Origin: Streptomyces albospinus
GTDB lineage: Bacteria; Actinomycetota; Actinomycetes; Streptomycetales; Streptomycetaceae
Assembly: GCF_014648695.1 (NCBI RefSeq)
Contig: NZ_BMRP01000014.1
Coordinates: 126,453-190,452 of the forward strand
Reading direction: 5' to 3'
Length of the DNA stretch: 64,000 bases
Shown here: positions 24,727 to 33,024 of the stretch, piece after piece
Numbering within the stretch: position 1 is the first letter of the stretch
Layout of the letters: every line of letters starts with the position of its first letter
Position numbers and translations under genes: made by a program
The notes under the pieces: generated by a model
What the model saw: the letters and a program-made list of their open reading frames with translations, nothing else
Databases searched by the model: none
Told to the model about the DNA's origin: nothing

Positions 24727-24769
24727 CGTAGGAGATTCCCTATGTTTGACGCGTAGGGAATCTCCTACG
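24727..24769. promoter_or_regulatory. Perfect 16-bp inverted repeat, probable ArsR operator
   Basis: CGTAGGAGATTCCCTA (24727-24742) and its exact complement (24754-24769) are separated by 11 bases and end 12 bases before the ArsR start. The size, symmetry and position fit an autoregulatory operator for the ArsR-family gene. Confidence 0.8.
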
Positions 24770-24781
24770 TATCGTCGGGGT

Positions 24782-25171
24782 GTGAACGCCACTCCTGTAC
24801 CGCCGCGCGCCGTCCTGTCCGAACCGGCTCAGGACCGCGTCTTCGCGGCGCTCGCCAACGGCACCCGGCGCGAGGTGCTCTGCCTGCTGCGCGACGGCGG
24901 GCCGCAGCCCGTCCAGCGGCTGGCCGAGCACTTCGCGATGAGCCGGCCGAGTCTGTCCGAGCATCTGAAGGTGCTGCGCCAGGCCGGGCTGGTGAGCGAG
25001 CAGCGGGCCGGCCGGCAGCGGATCTACCGCCTGGAGGCCGCGCCGCTCGGCGAGGTGCAGGACTGGCTCGGCCCCTACGAGCGGTTCTGGCGCGCGAAGC
25101 TCGCGAGCCTCGGCGAGCTGCTCGACCGCCTTCCCGACGATCCCGACGCACCCGATGATGAGGCGCAATGA
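24782..25171 (+). CDS. ArsR-family winged-helix regulator
   Basis: This 129-residue ArsR-type repressor has a central winged helix (ALANGTRREVLCLLRDGG, VQRLAEHFAMSRPSLSEHLK, VLRQAGLVSEQRAGRQRIYR). No metal-binding CxC motif is present, so it is probably of the type that controls an adjacent SRPBCC/AHSA1 gene. The GTG at 24782 fits the operator, which ends 12 bases upstream. The stop overlaps the ATG of the SRPBCC gene (ATGA), so the two were one translational unit before the second gene broke. Confidence 0.9.
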   Translation: MNATPVPPRAVLSEPAQDRVFAALANGTRREVLCLLRDGGPQPVQRLAEHFAMSRPSLSEHLKVLRQAGLVSEQRAGRQRIYRLEAAPLGEVQDWLGPYERFWRAKLASLGELLDRLPDDPDAPDDEAQ

Positions 25172-25594
25172 CCGTGCGCGCTTCTTTCGCGGTTCCGGAC
25201 GGCGATCCGACCACGATCCGTATCGCGCACTTCCTCGCGCACCCTCCCGCCAAGCAAAGGTCTGGCGGGCGCTGACCGAGCCGGAGCCGATCGCCCAGTG
25301 GCTGATGCCCGGCGACTTCCGGCTGGAGGTCGGCCACCTCCCCCCTGCCCCTTCGAAGCTCGGGGGAGGATGCTGCGGCTGCGCCGGCGGGGCGCGGACG
25401 AGGGGCAGGGCAACCCCGCCGGCTGGACGATCACCTGGACCCTGGAACCCGAAGGGTGCGGCACGCGTCTCTTCCTCGTCCACGAGGGCTTCGACCCGGA
25501 CGACCCGTTCCAGGTGCAGGCGTACAAGGTCATGGGCGGCGGATGGCGGTCGATTGTGACGGAGGGTTTGGGGAAGGTGCTCCAGGAGCTGTGA
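25168..25594 (+). pseudogene. SRPBCC/AHSA1-domain gene inactivated by insertions
   Basis: The start overlaps the ArsR stop (ATGA). Frame 1 gives MTVRASFAVPDGDPTTIRIA and HFLAHPPAK. Five extra bases (CAAAG at 25255-25259) then shift the frame, and VWRALTEPEPIAQWLMPGDF, RLEVGH follow in frame 2. Where a SRPBCC protein would continue with strands of its central sheet, a GC palindrome (25337-25369) interrupts it. The C-terminal third resumes in frame 3: NPAGWTITWTLEPEGCGTRL, FLVHEGFDPDDP and VMGGGWRSIVTEGLGKVLQE. About 40-50 central residues are missing. The ArsR regulator therefore has no intact partner here. Confidence 0.88.
25337..25369. repeat. Palindromic element inserted in the SRPBCC gene
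   Basis: CCTCCCCC and GGGGGAGG flank a core containing CTTCGAAG, giving a stem-loop of about 33 bp. Similar CCTCCCC...GGGGAGG palindromes with a TTCG core are frequent dispersed repeats in Streptomyces genomes (recalled knowledge). Here it sits exactly at a break in the coding frame. Confidence 0.6.
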
Positions 25595-25633
25595 GCGCTC
25601 CACGGGCGGTGACGGTGTCGGTACCGGCTGTCG

Positions 25634-25659
25634 TGCACGTGCATCTGCGCATGCATCCG
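25634..25659 (+). promoter_or_regulatory. Element upstream of the DUF397 gene, shared with the HATPase promoter
   Basis: TGCACGTGCATCTG followed by CGCA and TGCATCCG gives two TGCATCYG units 12 bases apart. The same arrangement, 23 of 26 bases identical and in the same orientation to its gene, lies upstream of the HATPase gene. It is a probable operator for the neighbouring XRE regulator. Confidence 0.6.
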
Positions 25660-25729
25660 CATGTGAACGCAGCTATGATCCCGGGCAGTTGACACCGTTT
25701 ATCACCGCGTTCACCACCGGGAGAGCCCT

Positions 25730-25969
25730 GTGCCCCACGCATACAACGGCATGGCCGCAACGGATCTCCGCGATGTGTCATGGCAGAAGAGCCGGCACAG
25801 CAACTCCCAGGGGTCCTGCGTGGAGTTCGCGAAGCTGCCCGGCGGTGACATCGCGGTCCGCAACTCCCGCTTCCCGGACGGCCCGGCGCTGGTCTACACG
25901 CCGGCCGAGGTCGAGGCGATGCTGCTGGGCATCAAGGACGGGGAGTTCGACCACCTCGTACGGGACTGA
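25730..25969 (+). CDS. DUF397 small protein (WhiJ-module partner)
   Basis: This 79-residue DUF397 protein contains DVSWQKSRHSNSQGSCVEFA, KLPGGDIAVRNSRFPDGPAL and VYTPAEVEAMLLGIKDGEF, the full family signature. DUF397 proteins are the small partners of XRE-type regulators in WhiJ-like developmental modules, where they are thought to modulate DNA binding. The GTG at 25730 follows GGGAGAGCCCT. An XRE regulator and a HATPase gene follow within 1.3 kb, which completes the module. Confidence 0.93.
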   Translation: MPHAYNGMAATDLRDVSWQKSRHSNSQGSCVEFAKLPGGDIAVRNSRFPDGPALVYTPAEVEAMLLGIKDGEFDHLVRD

Positions 25970-26147
25970 CACCCCGTAGGCGACTGATACCTCGTACGCG
26001 ACTGACGCCTCGTACGCGACGGAGCCGGCCCTGTGCGGCCGGGTGGCGCGGCGCGGACAGGCGAACGGGCGCCCGTGGAAACGGGCGCCCGTTCGTCGTG
26101 TGCGCGGGCCGCGGGCGCCGTGGCGGCGGGCCCGCGGCGGCCGGCGC

Positions 26148-26678
26148 TCACGGCAGCCGGAAGAGGGCCCACACGATCTTTCCGTGCTGCGCCCCGGACA
26201 GCCGGTGCCAGCCCCAGCTGTCGCTGAAGGAGTCGACCAGGTAGAGCCCGCGCCCCGACTCGGCGGCGGAGTCCGCCTCGCCGGCCTCCGGGGAGGCGTC
26301 GCTGGGGTCCCGTACGGCGCAGACGAGCCGGGAGGACCAGCGCATCAGGTGGAGCCGGGCGGGGGGCGCCGAGTCCGGGTACTCCGGGTGCTCCGCGTAT
26401 TCCGGGCCGAATTCGCAGGACCGGCCGGGAGCGGCGAGGACCGCGTGGCGCAGGGCGTTGGTGACGAGCTCGGAGACCACGAGGGCGACCCCGTCGAAGA
26501 GGTCGTCCAGGCCCCAGCCGCAGAGCGTTTCGCGGGTGAACTTCCGTGCCCCGCCGACCGATTCGTAGCGCGGCGGGAGCGAGCAGGACGCGGATCCGGA
26601 GACGGCCAAGGGGTCGACGGGAGGAAAGCCCTGCCATAACGGCTCGAAATCGAGCATGGTCATAACCTTGGTCCCCAT
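26148..26678 (-). CDS. HATPase_c anti-sigma-factor-like ATP-binding protein
   Basis: This 176-residue SpoIIAB/RsbW-like ATPase has N box VVSELVTNALRHAV, G1 region VRDPSDASPE and G2 region GRGLYLVDSFSDSWGW. Streptomyces encode dozens of these next to DUF397/XRE pairs; they are presumed to act as kinases or anti-sigma-like switches. The ATG at 26678 was preferred to the GTG three codons upstream because GGAG then lies at 8-base spacing. The first 40 residues are an unconserved tail. It is transcribed away from the XRE gene. Confidence 0.9.
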   Translation of the reverse strand: MGTKVMTMLDFEPLWQGFPPVDPLAVSGSASCSLPPRYESVGGARKFTRETLCGWGLDDLFDGVALVVSELVTNALRHAVLAAPGRSCEFGPEYAEHPEYPDSAPPARLHLMRWSSRLVCAVRDPSDASPEAGEADSAAESGRGLYLVDSFSDSWGWHRLSGAQHGKIVWALFRLP

Positions 26679-26790
26679 GCGAGGCACTCCTGGCGTTCGC
26701 GGACGTCATGACCCTGGCCGGTCAGCCGGATCTGGCGGATCTTTCACGAGCGAGCATGCGTGCGACGCCTATGGTTCCCAATGCGTAGGA

Positions 26791-26816
26791 CAGATGCAAG
26801 GGCAGATGCACGTGCA
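26791..26816 (-). promoter_or_regulatory. Element upstream of the HATPase gene, shared with the DUF397 promoter
   Basis: Read on the minus strand the site is TGCACGTGCATCTG, CCCT, TGCATCTG, matching 25634-25659 at 23 of 26 positions. It begins about 113 bases before the HATPase start, in the 300-base space shared with the divergent XRE gene. Nothing else was recognised in 26679-26991. Confidence 0.6.
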
Positions 26817-26991
26817 GCTGACGTGATTGCGTAGGGCTGGCCGTATAAGCGCCGTATTCTTCCTGTGATTTCTTGTGGAGGGCTTGCGGGGGCGGCACAT
26901 ATCAGTAACCGGATGAGCACTCAACGAAGCCTGAACATGGCAGACTGCGGCCCACTGTTGGACGGGGTGGGGTCACAGGAGGGTCAGAGAG

Positions 26992-27855
26992 GTGTCCGCA
27001 AGTGAGTCGAGCGGGTCGGTGGTGCGGCGGATCCTGCTCGGGTCGCAGCTCCGTCGGCTGCGTGAATCGCGCGGGATAACCCGTGAAGCGGCCGGCTACT
27101 CGATCCGTGCGTCCGAGTCGAAGATCAGCCGCATGGAGTTGGGCAGAGTGAGCTTCAAAGCACGCGATGTCGCCGATCTCCTCACGCTGTACGGCGTGGG
27201 CGACGAGCAGGAGCGCGAGGCGCTGCTCGCACTGGCCCGCGAGGCCAACGTCGCGGGCTGGTGGCACAGTTACGGCGATGTGCTGCCCGGGTGGTTCCAG
27301 ACGTATGTGGGGCTGGAAGGGGCGGCGTCGCTGATCCGCGTCTACGAAGTCCAGTTCGTCCACGGGCTGTTGCAGACCGAGGAGTACGCGCACGCCGTCG
27401 TCTCGCGGGGCATGCCGGGCGCGCCGGCGGCCGACGTCCAGCGCCGGGTGGCGCTGCGCCAGGAGCGGCAGAAGCTGCTGATATCCGAGCGGGCGCCGCA
27501 GCTGCACTGCGTGCTGGACGAGGCGGCGCTGAGGCGCCCGTACGGCGGACGGGCCGTGATGCGGGGCCAGTTGAAGCATCTGATCGACATCTCCGAGCGG
27601 CCCAATGTGCAGCTTCAGGTCATGCCGTTCAACTTCGGCGGGCATGCGGGCGAGAGCGGTGCGTTCACCATGCTGCGGTTCCCGGAGTCCGATCTGTCCG
27701 ACGTGATCTATCTCGAACAGCTCACCAGCGCCCTCTACTTGGACAAGGCGGAGGAGGTCGCCCAGTACGAGCGGGCGATGACGCGGCTCCAGGAGGACAG
27801 TCCGAATCCCTCCCAGACCAGGGACCTCTTGCGCGGTCTACTCCAACTCATTTGA
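26992..27855 (+). CDS. XRE-family regulator with Scr1-type C-terminal domain
   Basis: This 287-residue WhiJ-like regulator has an N-terminal Cro/XRE HTH at about residues 17-70 (LGSQLRRLRESRGITREAAG, then SIRASESKISRMELGR). A long Scr1-type domain follows (WFQTYVGLEGAASLIRVYEV, FVHGLLQTEEYA, VQLQVMPFNFGGHAGESGAF). Proteins of this class repress development or antibiotic production until relieved by a DUF397 partner. The GTG at 26992 follows GGGTCAGAGAG. With the DUF397 and HATPase genes it forms one complete module. Confidence 0.93.
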   Translation: MSASESSGSVVRRILLGSQLRRLRESRGITREAAGYSIRASESKISRMELGRVSFKARDVADLLTLYGVGDEQEREALLALAREANVAGWWHSYGDVLPGWFQTYVGLEGAASLIRVYEVQFVHGLLQTEEYAHAVVSRGMPGAPAADVQRRVALRQERQKLLISERAPQLHCVLDEAALRRPYGGRAVMRGQLKHLIDISERPNVQLQVMPFNFGGHAGESGAFTMLRFPESDLSDVIYLEQLTSALYLDKAEEVAQYERAMTRLQEDSPNPSQTRDLLRGLLQLI

Positions 27856-27920
27856 CGCGGCAGTAGGATGACGCCGGATCAGCCCCCCCGCAGAGCAGAG
27901 CCGCACAGAGTAGGGATGCC

Positions 27921-29378
27921 ATGTCCTTCTTCGCAGACCTGGCCTACCAGTTCATCGACGGTGAGTGGCGGGCCGGCAGCGGCTCGTGGGACATCATCGA
28001 TTTCAACCCCTACGACCAGGAAAAGCTGGCGTCGATCACGGTCGCCGGCGTGGACCAGGTCGACGAGGCGTACCGCGCCGCCGAACGGGCGCAGCGCGAC
28101 TGGGCCCGGAAGAATCCCTACGAGCGGCGAGAGGTCACCGAGCGGCTGCTGCGGCTGATCGAGGAACGCGAAGAGGAGATCATCGAGGCGCTCGTCCTCG
28201 AACTGGGCGGCACCCGCAGCAAGGCCGTCTACGAGATCCGGCTCGCCAAGGAGTTCGTGCGCGAGGCGATACAGCTCTCCCTGCGGCCCCAGGGGCGGAT
28301 ACTGCCCTCGCCGGTGGACGGCAAGGAGAACCGTGTCTACGGCGTGCCGGTCGGCGTCATCGGGGTGATCAGCCCGTTCAACTTCCCGTTCCTGATCTCC
28401 ATGAAGTCGGTGGCCCCGGCGCTGGCGCTCGGCAACGCCGTCGTGATCAAGCCCAACCAGAACACCCCGATCACCGGTGGCGGGCTGATCGCCAAGCTCT
28501 TCCAGGACGCCGGACTGCCGGACGGGCTGCTCAACGTCCTGATCACCGACATCGCGGAGATCGGTGATGCGCTGATCGAGCACCCGGTGCCGCGGGTGAT
28601 CTCGTTCGCCGGGTCGGACAAGGTCGGCCGGCATGTCGCGGCGGTCAGCGCCGGGCACTTCAAGCGGGTGGTCCTCGAACTCAGCGGCAACAGCGCGCTG
28701 ATCGTCATGGACGACGCCGATATCGACTACGCCGTGGACGCCGCCGTCTTCAGCCGGTTCGTCTACCAGGGGCAGGTCTGCATGGCGGCCAACAGGGTGC
28801 TGCTGGACCGCGCCGTGGAGGCCGAGTTCACCAAGAAGTTCGTGGCCAGGGTGGCGGCGCTGCGCACCGGCGATCCGCGCGATCCGCAGACCCAGATAGG
28901 CCCGCTGATCAACGGGTTCCAGGCGGAGGCGCTGACCTCGCTGGTCGACCGGGCGGTCGCCGAGGGGGCCACGGCGCTGCTGCGCGGCCGTACGGACGGC
29001 AACCTCGTCGAGCCGAGCGTGCTGGCCGGGCTGCCGGCGGACTCCGGGCTGCACAGCCAGGAGATCTTCGGGCCGGTCGTCCTGCTGGTCTCGTTCGACG
29101 GGGAGGAGGAGGCGGTGCGGATCGCCAACGACTCGCCCTACGGACTCAGCGGGGCGGTGCACACCGCCAATGTGGAGCGCGGGGTGCGGATCGCCCAGCG
29201 GATAGAGACCGGGATGATCCACGTCAATGACGGGACGGTCCACGACGAGCCGCAGGTGGCGTTCGGCGGGGAGAAGTTCTCGGGGGTCGGGCGGCTGAAC
29301 GGGGAGTCCACGGTCGAGGCGTTCACGACGCAGAAGTGGGTGTCCATTCAGCACGGGCGGTCCCGGTTCCCGATCTGA
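27921..29378 (+). CDS. NAD(P)-dependent aldehyde dehydrogenase
   Basis: This 485-residue ALDH-superfamily enzyme is closest in style to benzaldehyde/vanillin dehydrogenases. Cofactor and catalytic features are present: ISPFNFPFLISMKSVAPALA, NAVVIKPNQNTPITGG, catalytic Glu in VVLELSGNSALIV, catalytic Cys in YQGQVCMAANRVLLDR and EIFGPVVLLVSFDGEEEAVR. The usual ELGGKSP is ELSGNSA here. The ATG at 27921 follows AGTAGGGATGCC. It lies downstream of the XRE gene in the same direction but separated by 65 bases, so it is probably independent. Confidence 0.93.
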   Translation: MSFFADLAYQFIDGEWRAGSGSWDIIDFNPYDQEKLASITVAGVDQVDEAYRAAERAQRDWARKNPYERREVTERLLRLIEEREEEIIEALVLELGGTRSKAVYEIRLAKEFVREAIQLSLRPQGRILPSPVDGKENRVYGVPVGVIGVISPFNFPFLISMKSVAPALALGNAVVIKPNQNTPITGGGLIAKLFQDAGLPDGLLNVLITDIAEIGDALIEHPVPRVISFAGSDKVGRHVAAVSAGHFKRVVLELSGNSALIVMDDADIDYAVDAAVFSRFVYQGQVCMAANRVLLDRAVEAEFTKKFVARVAALRTGDPRDPQTQIGPLINGFQAEALTSLVDRAVAEGATALLRGRTDGNLVEPSVLAGLPADSGLHSQEIFGPVVLLVSFDGEEEAVRIANDSPYGLSGAVHTANVERGVRIAQRIETGMIHVNDGTVHDEPQVAFGGEKFSGVGRLNGESTVEAFTTQKWVSIQHGRSRFPI

Positions 29379-29522
29379 GGCGGCACCGCAATCCGGCCCG
29401 GGCCGCGGCAGGTTGAGGACACTTGAGGACGCAAGCTGACCGCAAGGGCTCGTAGTGTGCGGGGTGCCGGAAGGCGGCCGGATACCCCGGTCGCCGGTTA
29501 CCTGTCACGAAAGGCGGCTGCC

Positions 29523-30071
29523 ATGCCCACTCACGTCCCTGCCGAGGACCACGGTGACGAGCGCGGTGCCCTGCTGGCGTTCCTGGAGGCGCAGCGCGGC
29601 GGACTGCGCCGGGCGGTCCTCGGGCTGACCGACGAGCAGGCGTGGCAGGCGCCGAGCGCCAGCGAGCTGTCGCCGGCCGGGCTGGTCAAGCATGCCGCGG
29701 AGGTCGAGCTCCGCTGGCTGGAGACCGCGCAGCAGCGGGAGCACTCCATTCCGCGGGACCGGGACAACTGGCATCTGTCCTTCCAGCTGGAGGACGGCCA
29801 GACGGTGGCCGGGCTGCTGGCGTTCTGGGACGAGGTCGCGGAGAAGACCGAGAAGTTCCTCCGCTCCGTGCCGAGCCTGGACGACACCTTCCCGCTGCCG
29901 AAGGCGCCCTGGTTCCCGGACGGGGGCCGGCACTCGATGCGCTGGCTGATGCTGCACCTGATCGAGGAGACCGCGCGGCACGCGGGCCATGCCGACATCA
30001 TCCGGGAGTCCCTGGACGGCAGGACCGCCTTCGCGCTGGTGGCCGAGGAGCGGGCGGCCCGGGAGGGGTGA
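29523..30071 (+). CDS. DinB/DUF664-type four-helix metal-binding protein
   Basis: This 182-residue DinB-superfamily protein likely uses a small thiol cofactor (mycothiol) or a divalent metal. The three His ligands are visible in LVKHAAEVELRW and in RHAGHADIIRE. The family often contains mycothiol-dependent transferases in actinomycetes, but the activity of this member is unknown. The ATG at 29523 follows GAAAGGCGGCTGCC. It stands alone. Confidence 0.88.
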   Translation: MPTHVPAEDHGDERGALLAFLEAQRGGLRRAVLGLTDEQAWQAPSASELSPAGLVKHAAEVELRWLETAQQREHSIPRDRDNWHLSFQLEDGQTVAGLLAFWDEVAEKTEKFLRSVPSLDDTFPLPKAPWFPDGGRHSMRWLMLHLIEETARHAGHADIIRESLDGRTAFALVAEERAAREG

Positions 30072-30143
30072 CCGCCGGTCCCGGTGCGCGGCGTCCTAGG
30101 CTGACGGCAGGGACGTGCGGACGCGCGAGGGATTGAGGAGACG

Positions 30144-30815
30144 ATGTCGGCGATCCGGCTGCTGGTGCTGGGGGCCGTGCGGCAGCACGGCAGGGCGCAC
30201 GGCTATCAGGTGCGCAACGACCTGGAGTACTGGGGCGCCCACGAGTGGTCCAGCGCCAAGCCGGGGTCGATCTACCACGCGCTGAAGCAGATGGCGAAGC
30301 AGGGACTGCTGCACGCCCATGACATCGCGCCCAGCACCGCCGGCGGCCCGCCGCGTACGGAGTACGAGCTGACCGCGGCGGGTGAGGCGGAGTACTTCAC
30401 GCTGCTGCGGGCGGCGCTGGCGCAGCGGGATCCGAAGACCGATGTGCTGAGCGCCGGCCTCGGCTTCGTGGTGGACCTGCCGCGGGACGAGGCGGTGGCG
30501 CTGCTCAAGGAGCGGGTGCGGGCGCTGGACGAGTGGCGGTCCACGGTGACCTCGTACTACACGCCCGAGGGCGGGACCGGGCAGCTCGGCCATATCGGCG
30601 AGATCATGAACATGTGGGTGCACTCGGCGGACAGCGGTGCGGAGTGGACGCGGGGGCTGATCGCGCGGATCGAGGGCGGCGCCTATGTCTTCGCGGGCGA
30701 GGGGGAGCCGTTCAAGGGGGTGCTCGCGGAGGGGGAGGAGAACCCGTACGCGACGGGTGGCGCCGACGACGGGCGTGCGGGCCTGTCCGATGGGTCGGGG
30801 CCGGACAGGCCCTAG
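30144..30815 (+). CDS. PadR-family transcriptional regulator
   Basis: This 223-residue PadR-type regulator has an N-terminal winged helix (AIRLLVLGAVRQHGRAHGYQ, SAKPGSIYHALKQMAKQGLL) and a C-terminal helical domain (the Vir_act_alpha_C type) used for dimerisation. The length fits the longer PadR subclass. A flexible acidic tail follows. The ATG at 30144 follows GAGGAGACG. Its stop overlaps the convergent glutamate decarboxylase stop by 3 bases, so there is no room for a terminator. Confidence 0.92.
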   Translation: MSAIRLLVLGAVRQHGRAHGYQVRNDLEYWGAHEWSSAKPGSIYHALKQMAKQGLLHAHDIAPSTAGGPPRTEYELTAAGEAEYFTLLRAALAQRDPKTDVLSAGLGFVVDLPRDEAVALLKERVRALDEWRSTVTSYYTPEGGTGQLGHIGEIMNMWVHSADSGAEWTRGLIARIEGGAYVFAGEGEPFKGVLAEGEENPYATGGADDGRAGLSDGSGPDRP

Positions 30816-32227
30816 TGGTGGAACGCGGTGGCGACGTTCTCCGGGCGGTCCAACGGGCAGGGCTGCTGCCGGAGTTCGGGCAGCAGGCTCTCCAGGTCCG
30901 TGAGGAAGAGGTCGGCGAGGTCCTCGGAGAAGCCGTTGCGGCAGACGATCCGGAGGACGGAGAGGTCCTCGCGGTGGGGCGGGAAGGTGTAGGCGGGGAG
31001 CAGCCAGCCGCGCTCCTTCATCCGGCGGGACACGTCGAAGACGTCGAAGGCGGTGACGCCGTCCGCGGTCGTGAAGGCGAAGACCGGCAGCTGGTCGCCG
31101 TGGGTGAGCAGCCGGAAGTCGCCCAGCGCGCCGATCTGTTCGGCCAGCGAGCGGGCCACGTCGCGGGTGGCCTGCTGTACGGCGCGGTAGCCCTCCCTGC
31201 CCAGCCGCAGGAAGGTGTAGTACTGGGCGGCGACCTGGGCGCCCGGCCGTGAGAAGTTGAGGGCGAAGGTCGGCATGTCGCCGCCGAGGTAGTTGACGCG
31301 GAAGACCAGCTCCTCGGGGAGCGCGTCCTGGTCGCGCCACAGCGCCCAGCCGACACCCGGGTAGACCAGGCCGTACTTGTGGCCGGAGGTGTTGATGGAG
31401 GCGACCCGGGGGAGCCGGAAGTCCCAGACCAGGTCGGGGTCGAGGAACGGGGCGATCATGGCGCCGGACGCGCCGTCCACGTGGACCGGGACGTCCAGGC
31501 CGGTGCGTTCCTGGAGGGCGTCGAGCGCCGCGCAGATCTCCGCCACCGGCTCGTACGACCCGTCGAAGGTCGAGCCGAGGACGGCCACCACGCCGATGGT
31601 GTTCTCGTCGCAGAGCGCGGCGGCACAGGCCGCGTCGAGGTGGAAGCGGTCGCCCTCCATGGGGACCTGGCGGGTCTCGACCTCCCAGAAGGTGCAGAAC
31701 TTCTCCCAGCAGACCTGGACGTTGGCGCCCATGACGAGGTTGGGGCGGGCGGTGGCGGGATAACGGTCCGCGTTGCGCCGGGACCAGCGCCGTTTGAGGG
31801 CCATCCCGGCGAGCATGCAGGCTTCGCTGGAACCGGTCGTCGAGCAGCCGATGGTGGCGGACGGGTCGGGCGCGTGCCAGAGGTCGGCGAGCATGGCCAC
31901 GCAGCGCCGCTCCAGTTCGGCGGTGCGCGGGTACTCGTCCTTGTCGATCATGTTCTTGTCCTGGCACTCCGACATCAGGACGCCGGCCTGCGGTTCCATC
32001 CACGTGGTGACGAACGTGGCCAGATTCAGCCGGGAGTTGCCGTCCAGCATCAGCTCGTCGTGCACGAACTGGTAGGCGGTGTGCGGGGAGACCGGGCCCT
32101 CGGGCAGGGTGTCGCGCGGCGGAGAGGTTTCCATGCCGGCGACCGGGTCGGCCTCGCCGTAGAAGGGGTTGACCGGGCGCGGCTGGCGCGAGCGGTCGCG
32201 GTCGGAGGCGCCTTTGTGGAGAGTCAT
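30812..32227 (-). CDS. Glutamate decarboxylase
   Basis: This 471-residue PLP-dependent group II decarboxylase matches bacterial GadB in length and sequence. The PLP lysine is in SINTSGHKYGLVYPGVGWAL. Other signatures are TSEACMLAGMALKRRW, VHVDGASGAMIAPFLDPDLV and HDELMLDGNSRLNLATFVTT. It converts glutamate to GABA, consuming a proton. No glutamate/GABA antiporter is adjacent, so a role in GABA or polyamine metabolism is as likely as acid resistance. It is followed 16 bases upstream by the WrbA-like gene in the same direction, possibly one operon. Confidence 0.95.
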   Translation of the reverse strand: MTLHKGASDRDRSRQPRPVNPFYGEADPVAGMETSPPRDTLPEGPVSPHTAYQFVHDELMLDGNSRLNLATFVTTWMEPQAGVLMSECQDKNMIDKDEYPRTAELERRCVAMLADLWHAPDPSATIGCSTTGSSEACMLAGMALKRRWSRRNADRYPATARPNLVMGANVQVCWEKFCTFWEVETRQVPMEGDRFHLDAACAAALCDENTIGVVAVLGSTFDGSYEPVAEICAALDALQERTGLDVPVHVDGASGAMIAPFLDPDLVWDFRLPRVASINTSGHKYGLVYPGVGWALWRDQDALPEELVFRVNYLGGDMPTFALNFSRPGAQVAAQYYTFLRLGREGYRAVQQATRDVARSLAEQIGALGDFRLLTHGDQLPVFAFTTADGVTAFDVFDVSRRMKERGWLLPAYTFPPHREDLSVLRIVCRNGFSEDLADLFLTDLESLLPELRQQPCPLDRPENVATAFHH

Positions 32228-32243
32228 CTGATGGGGATACCCG

Positions 32244-32867
32244 TCAACTCGCAGAGGAAAGACCGGCTTTGATGGCTTTGGTGAACTTCACGACACGTTC
32301 CGCCTGGATGCGGGCGGCGGTACGGGCGTCCGCGTCGACCGGGGTGTCCGGGCCGCCGACGTGCGAGGTGCCGTAGGGGTTGCCGTCGGTGAACTTCGCC
32401 GGGTCCGTATAGCCGGGGGCGATGAGGATGCCGCCGAAGTGGTGGACGGAGTGGTAGAGGGCGAGGAGGGTGGACTCCTGGCCGCCGTGCGGGGTGGCGG
32501 AGGCGGTGAAGCCGCTGTAGACCTTGTCGGCCAGCCTGCCCTGCCGCCAGAGGCCGCCCAGGGTGTCGAGGAACTGCTTGAGCTGGGACGTGACGTTGCC
32601 GAAGCGGGTGGGGGTGCCGAGGATCACCGCGTCCGCCCAGAGCATGTCCTCGTGGGTCGCCTCCAGGATGTCGGCGGTGGCGGTGACGTTCGCGGCCCAG
32701 GCCGGGTTGGCGTCGATGGCGGCCTGCGGGGCGAGTTCGGTGGTCCGGCGCAGGCGCACGTCGGCGCCGGCGTGCTCGGCGGCGTCCGCGATCAGGCGGG
32801 CCAGCTCGGCGACGGTGCCGGTCGCGGAGTAGTAGATGACCGCGACGTTCACGTCGTGCGTGGGCAT
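32244..32867 (-). CDS. WrbA-type NAD(P)H:quinone oxidoreductase
   Basis: This 207-residue flavodoxin-fold enzyme is of the WrbA type and reduces quinones by two electrons with FMN. Visible features are the FMN phosphate loop YYSATGTVAELARLI, DAVILGTPTRFGNVTSQLKQ and FTASATPHGGQESTLLALYH. The ATG at 32867 has a strong GGAGG eight bases upstream. It is the first gene before the glutamate decarboxylase gene on the minus strand (16-base gap), so the two are probably co-transcribed. Confidence 0.93.
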   Translation of the reverse strand: MPTHDVNVAVIYYSATGTVAELARLIADAAEHAGADVRLRRTTELAPQAAIDANPAWAANVTATADILEATHEDMLWADAVILGTPTRFGNVTSQLKQFLDTLGGLWRQGRLADKVYSGFTASATPHGGQESTLLALYHSVHHFGGILIAPGYTDPAKFTDGNPYGTSHVGGPDTPVDADARTAARIQAERVVKFTKAIKAGLSSAS

Positions 32868-33024
32868 GGGCGCACCTCCTGGAACCCGACAATAGGGGCA
32901 TAAGGGGTACGCGGCCTCCAGGGTTCGCCCAGTGGAAGCGCCGGGGACCGTGCGACCGGGCCGCGGAGGCGCGGCCCGGTGCGGTGGGGACGTGGCCCGG
33001 TGTGCCGGCTCGGCTCCCGGTCGC

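Noticed and set aside
32867..32905. TTGTCG upstream of the WrbA-like gene as a damage promoter
   Set aside because: The sixth base differs and no TAnnnT lies 11 bases downstream.
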